A DNA stretch of 64,000 nucleotides, taken from Chiridota heheva (lineage: Eukaryota > Echinodermata > Holothuroidea > Apodida > Chiridotidae). The DNA lies in the NCBI GenBank assembly GCA_020152595.1, contig JAIGNY010000483.1, positions 654,501 through 718,500 on the forward strand, read 5' to 3'. A model generated the notes under the pieces. It was not told where the DNA came from, searched no databases, and saw only the letters and a list, made by a program, of their open reading frames with translations. How positions within the stretch are numbered: the stretch's first letter is position 1; each line of letters opens with the position of its first letter. This document shows positions 12,835 to 22,311 of the stretch, in pieces. The translations under genes were made by a program, and so were the position numbers.

Positions 12835-12885
12835 ATGTCTTGGATCTGCAATTAAGGCATCGCACTGCACTGCAGGGGGCATTTT
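12835..12885 (-). repeat. Inverted partner of the 65-bp array unit
   Basis: CTTGGATCTGCAATT followed by AAGGCATCGCACTGCACTG is the reverse complement of the array core (CAGTGTGATGTCATAATTGC and AGATCCAAG) with a few differences. The array together with this segment looks like an inverted-repeat element in which one arm was amplified. Confidence 0.6.
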
Positions 12886-12984
12886 TCAAAACTTGAAATC
12901 TTTGACATTCAATTACTCCAAAATGGAATATCAACATTGTTTTTTTTACCAATTCACCAAAGTCACAAATTGAAATTTGCCTAA

Positions 12985-13040
12985 CGAAAGTGGGAGGGGA
13001 GGGGGGAGTGGGGCTGGTTGGAGTGGGAGGGGGAGGGGGT
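12985..13040 (+). other. G-quadruplex-prone G-rich tract
   Basis: Four or more runs of at least three G with short loops occur on the + strand (GGGAGGGGAGGGGGGAGTGG and then GGGAGGGGGAGGGGG). The tract is about 240 bases upstream of the exon at 13276, on the RNA-like strand. Confidence 0.6.
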
Positions 13041-13275
13041 AATAAAATTACATTATCATACGAAAAATCACCATACAAAAGATGTAAATGTTGAAACTGC
13101 CTCCCTTGCCCCCTAAATCCTGACTACCACTCAGGGGTATCATGGTTGATATAGTGTAATGGCTCGTAGTCTATTTTTCTCCATACTCCCCCCCTTCTAA
13201 TTATAGGAGATCTCCTGGTCTGCAGTTTGAAACAATCTCTATAAATGTATATTTCTCCTTTCAAAAATTTTTCAG

Positions 13276-13879
13276 CATGCCTTTATCAGGACGCCCTGGA
13301 AGATCCGTCATGTTCGTGCGATGAAAGTCAGGACCGGGATTACGGGAGTGCTTCATCATCGGCCGTCTCCCCGATAGATCTCCACTCTTTGTCATCGTTG
13401 AGACTTGATTTGGATCAGTATTCATTCAAACCTGTCGAGGGACACTCCCAAACCCTGCCACGCACCCACAAATCAGAATATTCACACTACAACAATAAAT
13501 CACTTAACCAGGGTCATTTTGAATTAAACTTGAAACAGCCGCTTGATCAACAGAAGTCTGTGGAATCGGGATTTTATTCACCAAGTGGAGATGGATCGTT
13601 ATCGAGGGAGCATCCATTATCGCAAACTAAGGTATCACCCAAGAAATATAATGTAGGGCAAATTCTTCAGAGATCTCAGTCTTATGGAGGGGAGCCGTGC
13701 TCCCCCAAAAGGGAGATTACACCCTTGACCGAGGAACAGGTGGCCAAGCTGGATAAACTTCCGCCAAGTCCAACAAGAGGTTTTTGAAGGATAGGTTATG
13801 TGTGTCAGAGACTGGGAGGATGCTGATAGCAGCAGCGAGAGTGATGTTCTGAGACCAGATGAATCACATCCATTTGCTG
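13276..13879 (+). CDS. Exon C: serine-rich, adaptor-like protein; frame broken near its 3' end
   Basis: The acceptor CAAAAATTTTTCAG (AG at 13274-13275) opens a long phase 1 reading frame (about 170 codons) with non-random protein character: CLYQDALEDPSCSCDESQ, YGSASSSAVSPIDLHSLSS, SPKKYNVGQILQRSQSYGG, then SPKREITPLTEEQVAKLDKL and PPSPTR. Many Ser-Pro and Thr-Pro sites suggest a disordered, phosphorylated scaffold region. The frame stops at TGA 13785-13787. The next frame, from about 13806, reads RDWEDADSSSESDVLRPDES and ends at a textbook donor, G|GTAAGTTT (13879/13880), in phase 1. So the exon clearly continues, but the two parts are out of frame, with a TAG in the second frame between them. 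Length errors at the T5 run (about 13783) or the TGTGTGT run (about 13799), or a pseudogene lesion, are possible. The family is not recognised. Confidence 0.75.
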
Positions 13880-14057
13880 GTAAGTTTGAAAAGAATGTTA
13901 TTTGCATGATTTCTTGGTCTGGAGGTCAAAGTATCAGCTTGGCTTGCTAGAGGTCTTTAGTCTCAGAGGTCTTGGGTCTTCAGTGCTTCACAACTGTTTG
14001 ATCAAATCTCTGTATAACCTTAAGCATTGAGAAAGGGATGTAAAATCAAATACTCAA

Positions 14058-14550
14058 TTTACCTACCTTTGTGATTTCAAGCAGGTAGAACATAGATGAC
14101 ACCTACCTTTGTGATTTCAAGCAAGGTAGAACATTAATGACACCTACCTTTGTCATTCCAAGCAAGGTAGAACATTAATGACACCTACCTTTGTGATTTC
14201 AAGCAAGGTAGAACATTAATGACACCTACCTTTGTCATTCCAAGCAAGGTAGAACATAGATGACACCTACCTTTGTGATTTCAAGCAAGGTAGAACATTA
14301 ATGACACCTACCTTTGTGATTCCAAGCAAGGTAGAACATAGATGACACCTACCTTTGTGATTTCAAGCAAGGTAGAACATAGATGACACCTACCTTTGTG
14401 ATTTCAAGCAAGGTAGAACATAGATGACACCTACCTTTGTGATTTCAAGCAAGGTAGAACATAGATGACACCTACCTTTGTGATTTCAAGCAAGGTAGAA
14501 CATAGATGACACCTACCTTTGTGATTTCAAGCAAGGTAGAACATAGATGA
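14058..14550. repeat. 41-bp hairpin minisatellite, about 12 copies
   Basis: Each unit contains CTACCTT, a 13-base loop and AAGGTAG: a perfect 7-bp stem. Variants (GATTTC/CATTCC/GATTCC; ATAGATG/ATTAATG) fall in the loop or in the linker between hairpins. Only the first unit has a damaged stem (GCAGGTAG for GCAAGGTAG). The array lies just after exon C in the next intron. Confidence 0.95.
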
Positions 14551-15289
14551 CGTCACAGGTGTTTTTCAGGTTTTTCCTACTTATGTATAACATTTATCTT
14601 GATTATTTTTGGTTATTTTATCAAATATATATTCGAAGTGCAAGGCGGTATAAATTTTGGAATATATTTGTTCAGTTAGCAGTATTTGATATGTATTACA
14701 CATTTAATTGAACTATTAGGTGAAGTATATGTGCTGGTGGAGAGGGGGGTGAATGAGTGCAAGGGAGTTATGGTACTTGACATAGACGTGCATAAAAGCA
14801 AAAAAAAGGTTTCAATATTTTGTCGCTTTGTTTTTAATGGCTCTCTTTTTCAAGTAAAACAATGGACTTTTTGTTGCCAGTGCCTATGCAAGTGATACTA
14901 ACTGCTTGAAATTGATAGAGGTGGTGGGTCATATATCATATCCTGAGGAATTATTTTTTGGGGAAGGGAAGGGTTGGGGGAGGAGGAGGAAGCATCACCC
15001 CTTATGTCCCCCCTTGTATATGTTAGTGGTAAAGTTCAAGAGCCAGGTTCACCTTAAGTGCATTGTAACTATGATAGGTATCAGTTATTTAATTTTTAGT
15101 ACAACTTTAAAAAAAAAAAAAAAAATACTGTCTAATGAAAACTAGGTTTTATGTGCCTATCTTAGTTGAATAGCAACGTAATTCTCAATGAACTTGCTGA
15201 GAAGTGCCGGGAAAGAAAATGAGTTATTTTTGGAAATGAACCCAAACTCATCTCTTCTGTAAAAAGTTCCCAATTTTTTTTGTCCTCCT
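14551..15289. other. Non-coding, AT-rich interval
   Basis: No gene is seen. It includes a G-rich run at about 14960-14990 and a poly(A) run at about 15109-15125. The short frames on the + strand lack any recognisable motif. Confidence 0.5.
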
Positions 15290-15460
15290 CCATCAATCCA
15301 ACTACTATAACTATATCTAAACTTCTTTTTCTGCACCTACTTCCTATGCTTCACACTGTCTCCTCAACCTCTTTTCACATGTGACGGGATTTAATTGCTC
15401 TGGCACAGTTTGACTGTCGCTATGGTACCAATGAACCTCACGAAACAAACCTCGTAATTG
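15290..15460 (+). mobile_element. Diverged retroposon 3' module, copy 3
   Basis: A pyrimidine-rich lead is followed by CTCTGGCACAGTTTGACTGTCGCTATGG and a CAAAC-like end. It is related to the modules at 1190-1624 and 9575-10008 but shorter and more decayed. Confidence 0.45.
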
Positions 15461-15480
15461 CCTATAAACGTGCTAAAAAC

Positions 15481-16009
15481 TTAACCCTTACTCTACCAGG
15501 GCTTTTAAAAATGAGAGCCCAATTTTCGTAACTTTTTTTTTCATATGCATTTTTGACAACCTTCCTTTCATTTTCTTTCATTACAAGTTTGGTTGGAATG
15601 GAAGCTAAGATATCTATCTTTTGAGTAATGAAAGCCAGATCAGGAAATATTGGACAAAAATATGCAATTTAAGCAATTTTTTGCTAAATTTGGTGAAGAA
15701 ATGACCAATCTTTGCAGATGTATAACTCCTTGTCCGTATTGAAAACAGAGATTTGTGTTACATATTTAGAATCTTTATCAAATTTCCTTTTTAATGATGC
15801 TAATCTAGAATTTTTAGAAAGTAAGGAAAGATAAAAAAACACCAATTTTTTTTTTTTAAATGACCCCTGAAAACTGCAGCTGAACAATTATAATGCAGTA
15901 GTCACAGTGAGACTCGAAGCGGTTGTTTGAAGCGGTTGTTTGAAGCGGTTGTTTGAAAAGCTTGTTTGAAAACGGTGATAATATTGCCATGTGGTAGAGT
16001 AAGGGTTAA
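15481..16009. mobile_element. TTAA-bounded MITE with CCCTTACTCTACCA termini
   Basis: Left end TTAACCCTTACTCTACCA (15481) and right end TGGTAGAGTAAGGGTTAA (to 16009) are exact inverted repeats, each flanked by TTAA. It is 529 bp with no transposase. TTAA target sites with CCC...GGG termini are classic for piggyBac-type elements. A 13-bp repeat (GAAGCGGTTGTTT, three copies at about 15915-15955) lies near the right end. Confidence 0.85.
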
Positions 16010-16197
16010 GTGACTCTCTTATCCAAGCTGCTTTTAGTTCAGGGGACTCTAATAACGAGCGCAACGTCACTCTTGACAGGAATGACTGATACATTATTGG
16101 CATTCTTACAGATCTTATGCATGAGTAGGAGACTGGCAAAATCCGGTCATTTATCACCGTAAAATCTAACCTAATCTAATCAAACTTTACTATATCA

Positions 16198-16500
16198 CCC
16201 CTGTTTTGACATTGTGGCAAATGTAGAATCGACTGGTTTAGCGTTTTTTTTAATTTGACATAGTGACGAATGTCTTTAAATGCATATCACCATCATTTGT
16301 AGGTTTTTTTCCTCGTTTTCTATAACTAATAAACTGTTTAATCTGTAAATAATTATTAAATGATACAAACACAAGAAACGGATGCTTTTTAATCATAGTA
16401 ATTTGCAATTAAACTTTGTTGATTGCACATTCGTCACTATGTCAAAACAAAACAACTACTTTTGCACATTCACCACTACAGTACGTCAAAACAGGGACAA
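16198..16500. mobile_element. Foldback element, CCCTGTTTTGAC termini
   Basis: CCCCTGTTTTGACATTGTGG at the left pairs with GTCAAAACAGGGAC at the right. Inner segments also pair (TTTGACATAGTGACGAATGT with ACATTCGTCACTATGTCAAA). It is about 300 bp, non-coding, and its target duplication was not resolved. Confidence 0.7.
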
Positions 16501-16720
16501 CATGACAATCAGTAGCATACAAGCTGCTACCTCTGTATTATCAGCTACTGATGAGACTTGCCAAATACTGGTTTAGTTGAAACGTGTCTAGCAAGGCAAT
16601 ATACTTGTTTTGCCATTAATTCTATCTAGAATTGTGTCATATTTGCATTTTACATATATCCATTATTTCTTGAATTGATCTGATTTGGACATTGTTCCAT
16701 TTAATCATCATTACCATAAT

Positions 16721-16965
16721 TTCAAGATGCCTGTAAAGTTGTATCCTTCTTTTATCGCATTATCGTGCTAACTCAGCTCTCTACCAAACTAATCAAATTT
16801 AACAATTCTCCGACAACTGAATTGGGGAAGATCCGACATACTTCAAGATGTCTGTAAATTTGTATCCTTCTTTTATCGCATTATTATGCTGACTCAGCTT
16901 TATACCGAACTTATTAAATTTAACAATTTTCCGACAAATCTGAATTGGGGAAGATCCGACATTTT
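16721..16965. repeat. Two tandem copies of a ~121-bp segment
   Basis: The block TTCAAGATG..CTGTAAA..TTGTATCCTTC through GAATTGGGGAAGATCCGACAT occurs at 16721-16840 and again at 16842-16965 with scattered substitutions. Confidence 0.85.
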
Positions 16966-17452
16966 CCTTTTTTTTTTGTGCTTGTTTGTGATATCAGAAG
17001 GAGGAATCCATTATTAACAAAAGTAGGGCTGAGTATTATTATGCAATGCTGCCATCAATTAGTAGCTACTTCATTCATCAAATCAGAGAGATCTGGACAC
17101 CAGCTGAAAAAGTTTTGTATCAATTCTCAGCAAACCTGTGAATTGAGGGAAGAAACTGATATTCTTTTAGCTTGAATGGGGAAGGGGGGGATAAAATTGT
17201 AAAAACTGATTTATGCACATACAATCTTAATGTTACCTTTTCATAATTTAGACAAGAGTTTCAATTTGGAAGGTGGGGGCATCTCACCCCATTAAGTTTT
17301 TTTGAATTGACATCACATGCAATAATAGGACACTTTATTTAAGGGGGTGGGAATCATACATAAATGCTAAATAACTGTACAAACTATATGTCATTTTTGA
17401 GTTTCAAAATATTTTGGATTAAATGGGATTAAACAGGCTTGTTTTATCTTAG

Positions 17453-17494
17453 GTTGCACTGGGGAGAAAAATTACTGCTATGCTACCTGTAAAG
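17453..17494 (+). CDS. Possible 42-nt microexon
   Basis: The segment lies between GTTTTATCTTAG and a GTATGT donor. It is a multiple of three and, entered in phase 1 (the phase left by the donor at 13879), encodes CTGEKNYCYATCK and leaves in phase 1 again. Acceptor, donor and phase all fit the upstream gene. The sequence is very short, though, and a similar CTTAGGT..CACTGGGGAA string occurs at about 31346, so a chance or repeat origin is not excluded. Confidence 0.25.
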
Positions 17495-17716
17495 GTATGT
17501 ATTCATAGCCTCACCACCATATGTATTCAATTTTGTCAGCATTGTACAGTACCTGTCAAAAGATGTAACCATTGTTATTTAATTGTTAGATTATATTCTT
17601 TATTCATTTTTTAAATTTTATTGACTATATTTTATTATATAGTTAAAGGAGACATAAAGTTTGATACAATCATTATTTCATATGATAGAGGATACAAGTC
17701 TTAACCAACTATATGG

Positions 17717-18292
17717 TTAAAGGAATATTCCCATGGATTTTCATTTTTTCATATATAACAGAGAAATATTTAAAAACAAAGTGGTGAAAAACTATGTTAA
17801 TATCTTATTCCATTTAGAAGTTAAAAGATTTAAAGTATTTTTGAATTTGGACAAAAGTGACTGATTGTCAACATATGTGATGTCATAGAGACAATTTCAA
17901 CAAAATGTCTTTTGTATTTCTTTGAAAATGATTTGGATCTTTTTTCTCATTGAAAATGTGATGTACACCAAGAAAAAAAAAAATGTTTTCTTGTAAATTA
18001 TATATTCCACCCTATCTCTATAATGAAGCAAAAATGCTGTTCGATAATGTAAAAACAGTGTGATTAAATTCATAAGAAATACATAAGAACTGTATTAAAT
18101 TTGCCTTGATGACATCACTAAGCTGAAGGACATATACTGTACGAGATATTTTTAAGAACATTTTCCTGCTCTTTAAATTGTTATAACTTCTAAATGGAAT
18201 AAGATATTAACATAGTTTTTTCACCACTTTGTTTCTAGAAATTTGTTCTATCATATATGAAAAAGTGAAAATCCATGGGAATATTCCTTTAA
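17717..18292. mobile_element. TTAA-bounded MITE, family AGGAATATTCCCATGG, copy 1
   Basis: Long terminal inverted repeats (roughly 110 bp) run from TTAAAGGAATATTCCCATGG to CCATGGGAATATTCCTTTAA. The inner part of each arm includes AACTATGTTAATATCTTATTCCATTT or its complement. It is 576 bp with no coding sequence. Internal TGTGATGTCAT and TGACATCAC motifs face each other. TTAA target sites point to the piggyBac/Kolobok type. Confidence 0.9.
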
Positions 18293-18709
18293 AAAAAGGA
18301 TCCAGAAAATATGCTAAAAAGTCAAGATATTTTTCCCTGTACTTCATATCACATTGCATTATATTCAATATACTGTATAACTGCAAGGTCTTGTTTATTG
18401 AAATGGTACATATATGATATTCTGATTTTTAGTTAATGTTACTGCATTTAAAGTTGAACAAAAGAATCACATTTATGTGCTTTCACTCTGATACAAATGT
18501 ACAAATTGTTGTCAAAATCATCGAGTGGAATAACAATTAAAATGTTATTGCGATTGAGCATTTAGTCAAAAGAACTGGGAAGACCCCTGGAAAACCCTGG
18601 TTAATCTCAAAGTAATATCGATGTTTAAGTTTTATCAACACATATCAGGTTGGATGGGGAGTTGGAATTAATTATAAAATTTCCCATGGTTCTGTCGAAA
18701 ATCATCCCA

Positions 18710-18970
18710 CGAAAAATCACAATCACAAAATATTAATGTAGTAAATACATATATACTTCCTTCTTTCGCAATTTAATGTACTTTTCATTGCACAAGGACA
18801 TGGGGAACGTTTTAAGAGCACATATTAACAGAAAAATACTGTTGTTTACTCAAGAAATCAATAAATATATATATATATTTTTAAATGAATTTTCTTCCCA
18901 GGAATACCGTTGTTCCTTTTTCTTCCCACGAATTCCCGATATTCCCGCTGTTATAACCGTGGGAACCGTA
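18710..18970. repeat. Dispersed repeat, inverted relative to 49020-49230
   Basis: The stretch with TACTGTTGTTTACTCAAGAA, GTTCCTTTTTCTTCCCACG, AATTCCCG and TTATAACCGTGGGAACC is the reverse complement, with substitutions, of 49020-49230. Family unknown. Confidence 0.65.
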
Positions 18971-19127
18971 GATTGTTTCCAGCTCCTGTTGAATGCTGCC
19001 ACCTCTGAATGTTACCTCTGTTGTTGAAATAAAATGTACACATGTACCTATAACCTCAGCACTATATTTATCTCTGCCGTTGTTTCACTAACCTAGAAAT
19101 TTGACCCATACCTCATGTCATAGGGCG

Positions 19128-19460
19128 TGTTCTCACTTGAATACGAGCTTGCAATCTGACCCACTGCAGGCAATCGGATCCGCCAATTGTTTTACTGTGA
19201 GAACGCTGACCGGATCTGATCTCGGTTACTTCACCTTGATCCTACTATAGAGTAGGATAATGCGATCATATCTACTTATGAGATCTCTCATCGGTGTGAA
19301 CGCAGATCATTTCCTGCTATAACTTGTATATCATTTTATATCGTGCAAACAGTTAGTCTGCTCCATTGCATTTCATGGATTTTTCAAGGACTCAACCTTT
19401 CCACTTTTGGTTCACTCATGCCCTGTAATAAGATCATCTCCAGTGGGTCTGAGTGTTAGC
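19128..19460. mobile_element. Fragment of the GTGTTCTCACTT MITE family
   Basis: The left terminus GGGCGTGTTCTCACTTGAAT and internal blocks (ACTGCAGGCAATCGGATCCG, TGTGAGAACGC, GATCCTACTATAGAGTAGGA) match the more complete element at 42267-42651. The right terminus is not evident. Confidence 0.55.
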
Positions 19461-19559
19461 TTGCACTCAATCTGAGAACACAACATTATTTTTTATACAG
19501 TCATTGAGCAAGGTTAGGCGTAAAAATAGAAGAGTTTCTTGTTTGCCCTCTGCCACCCT

Positions 19560-20130
19560 TAACTTACCGAAAATAGAGGCAGCGTTTTTTATTATTTTAA
19601 GTTTTTGCGCTTCATTAAAAGTCCATACAAATCCCCACAAAATGGCATGGAAACCATTGTTGACGGTTGCTTTTACTGTGGAGAAAATGAAGCCCACCGC
19701 TACGCCCACCGCCACGCCCACCGCCACGCCCACCGCCACGCCCACCGCCACGCCCACCGCCACGCCCACCGCCACGCCCACCGCCACGCCCACTAGAGCT
19801 TGTGATTGACAGGTAGAAAATGGAAGTTATCCTGCCTGTTTGTAACGAGTGTCAGGCAAGGGAAAGAAAATCTCAAATCACACAAAAAACATCAGTTAGA
19901 TATAAAACTGATCAAAATAAAAGGAACCAACAATCTGAAAATTAGGTGTTTTAATTCTGTTTTATATGTGTTCTTGTTGTCAGGAAATATTCCATTTCAG
20001 TGATCTGAGGGGGGAAGAAGAAAAAGGCAATTCTGACAAATCTCCCTTACAATTTCCCACCAGAAATGGTGGCAAACAAACAACTTACTTTAAGGACTTA
20101 TCATGGGGGGATCATGATTTGGAACTGGGT
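19560..20130. repeat. Dispersed repeat, copy 1 (12-bp array inside)
   Basis: The segment is paralogous to 37985-38400 plus the flank at 40910-40990: shared GTGGAGAAAATGAAGCCCACCG, AATTCTGTTTTATA, CTCCCTTACAATTT and ACAAACAA blocks. In this copy a 12-bp unit (GCCCACCGCCAC) is expanded at 19694-19796. The CCCTTACAATTT block is present once. An open, spliced-looking stretch at 20000-20127 belongs to the repeat and is not annotated as an exon. Confidence 0.75.
19694..19796. repeat. 12-bp tandem array (GCCCACCGCCAC)n
   Basis: About eight copies lie inside the dispersed repeat. The unit is a multiple of three, so all frames stay open (TPTATPTA, AHRHAHRH, VGVAVGVA); no real protein is implied. Confidence 0.95.
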
Positions 20131-20172
20131 AAGTGAGAACACAACCACACACTTCTATCCATCACTGCAAAT

Positions 20173-20431
20173 TTAAAGGAAAGGTATCATCCCATAAACT
20201 TCAGAAGTGGACGCTGCCGTCCTGGTAACGCCACTTCCGGTTGTCAATTTTCGCTGTTGATCGTGAGAAATCTGCGATATTATCGATCAAACATCCGTCG
20301 GACCGAATATAGGGGCCTACGTGCGGTGTCGATCACATCACAGATTTTTGGCAATCAGTAAGGAAATTAAAAACCGGAGGCGATGTTACTTAATGGGACG
20401 ATTATTTAATGGGATGATACCTTTCCTTTAA
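20173..20431. mobile_element. TTAA-bounded MITE, AGGAAAGGTATCATCCCAT termini
   Basis: TTAAAGGAAAGGTATCATCC at the left and GGATGATACCTTTCCTTTAA at the right are exact inverted repeats ending in TTAA. It is 259 bp with no coding potential. GC content is higher than its neighbourhood. Confidence 0.9.
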
Positions 20432-21559
20432 AAGTCTTTCATTTATTCCAGTTTGATAAATAGCTGCCCAGTGTAGCTTGACGTGCTCGACATCTTCACA
20501 CTGTTTTTATGAAACCATTAATATTTCATTATGGTGGGAATCTTTCCTGCAAACCCTTAGGAGCAAATTACCTGCAAACTTGACAAAAGAGGCTTTGAAC
20601 GTACTTGTAATGTTGCTCGAGTACACATATAATAATAAAAAAAAAGACCACTGCAGCAGCGTACTATATGAAAAGTCATCTGAGCGTAATTTATAACCCA
20701 GAGGCCATAAGTGCTGAATTGTGAATTATAGATGCAAAGACTTTTTATTCATAGGACATGATGTTAGGCGTCTTTGATGTGGAATAAAATGAAAGGGAAG
20801 CTGATTTACATTTTGAATGATCGGATTAGGTGGCTTGCATTTATGTAAGCATGGTTTGAAGGAATCTAGACGTATGGCTATGCATTGTATGGTCATAAAA
20901 GCAGTATCAAGTTTGATAAGATTTTACCTATTTTTTTCCAGGCTGCAATTAAGATTAATGTTGAGATGGGTGTTTATATGCGTATTTATTGCTTGGCCTG
21001 AGTAGAATAGTCCGACTTTAGGAGGGTCATTCGCAAGTTCAAAGTCCTTTGAACGTGCATTAATCACGCATATAAATACAATGCCAAACATTAATCTTTT
21101 TTATAATTTTTGTGTTTAATTGTTTAAAATGTACAAAAAAACAACCGATAAGAATGAAAATAAGAAATGTTTACAAATATTTTATCACTTTATTAAAAAT
21201 ATTACTTGTTTTGAAAATGGAATAAACCAAATAATATTGGTCGTGCATTAACGGTATTTAATGCATGGGCCATAACAATGTAAATACTCTATAGAAATAT
21301 GATCAATTTTCTTAAGTAGTTCTGGTGTTCCAGTACATCATATTTTGCACTCTGAATATCTTTACTTATGTTTAACAAAAAAAACATAATTTCATAACGT
21401 AAAAGAAAAAATCTAAGAAAGACAAACGGAATTTCATATTTCAAGAAATGTGTAGATAGTGGGCACTTAAAATTGAAATTAATAAGGATTTTTAAAGGGT
21501 TTATTGGAAAAGAATTTAAGTGCACCAGAAATAGCTGTAAATTCTGAACAGAATGGCCC
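20432..21559. other. Non-coding interval
   Basis: AT-rich sequence with no recognised gene or repeat. Short open frames show no motif or splice context. Confidence 0.45.
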
Positions 21560-22311
21560 TTAAAGGAATATTCCCATTTTTTGTGTAACCTTTCATAAGA
21601 AAGAGAACATTTTTAGAAACAATTTAGTACAAGAATCATGTTGATACGTTATTCCTACCAGGAGATATTCAAATTTTAAGGTTAAAAAAAATGTCAATAA
21701 CCGAATAGAAAAAGGCTCAGTATGACATCACAGCAACACATTCTCCCATAAAGTTATGTATTTCATTAAAATCGATCATCCTTTTTTCTTAGAAAAACCT
21801 GCCAGAAAAATAAATTGATGAAAGTCAGGTATATATATATATAAATTGTCAAATATACACTACTTTAATAACTTTTGGAAAATTGTTTTTATTCATACAG
21901 AAACAACCAATTAAAGTTTAAAGAAATGCATAAACATTTGCAATGGAATTGCCTCTATGACATCATCAAACACTAATTCACTATACTGTACAAAAACTTT
22001 AAAATGCAATTGGGAAATCTTTAAAAATCCATATCTCCTGAATGGAATTTAATATCAACCTGATTTTTGTTGCAAATTGGCTTAAAAAGTCCATTAGAAT
22101 ATTACAAAAACTATGGGAATATTACAAAAACCATGGAAATATTACAAAAACCATGGGAATATTACAAAAACCATGGGAATATTACAAAAACCATGGGAAT
22201 TTTACAAAAACCATGGGAATATTACAAAAACCATGGGAATATTACAAAAACCATGGGAATATTACAAAAAACCATGGGATTATTACAAAAACCATGGGAA
22301 TATACCTTTAA
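21560..22311. mobile_element. TTAA-bounded MITE, family AGGAATATTCCCATGG, copy 3, with expanded tip
   Basis: Starts TTAAAGGAATATTCCCAT (21560) and ends GGGAATATACCTTTAA (to 22311). The interior has the family's facing TATGACATCACAG and TGACATCATC motifs. The right terminal repeat is blown up into the 20-bp array at 22094-22300, which explains its extra length over the 576-592 bp copies. Confidence 0.88.
22094..22300. repeat. 20-bp array grown from a MITE terminal repeat
   Basis: About ten copies of ATTACAAAAACCATGGGAAT. The CCATGGGAAT half is the terminal inverted repeat of the host MITE. Substitutions are few and one unit has an extra A. The + strand open frames here are artefacts of stop-free units. 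Confidence 0.95.

Noticed and set aside
20000..20127. Exon-like stretch between a TTTCAG acceptor and a GGTAAGTGAG donor (DLRGEEEKGNSDKSP frame)
   Set aside because: Its sequence is part of the dispersed repeat shared with 38340-38400 and 40910-40990, its phase does not match the upstream donor, and 43 open codons are unsurprising.
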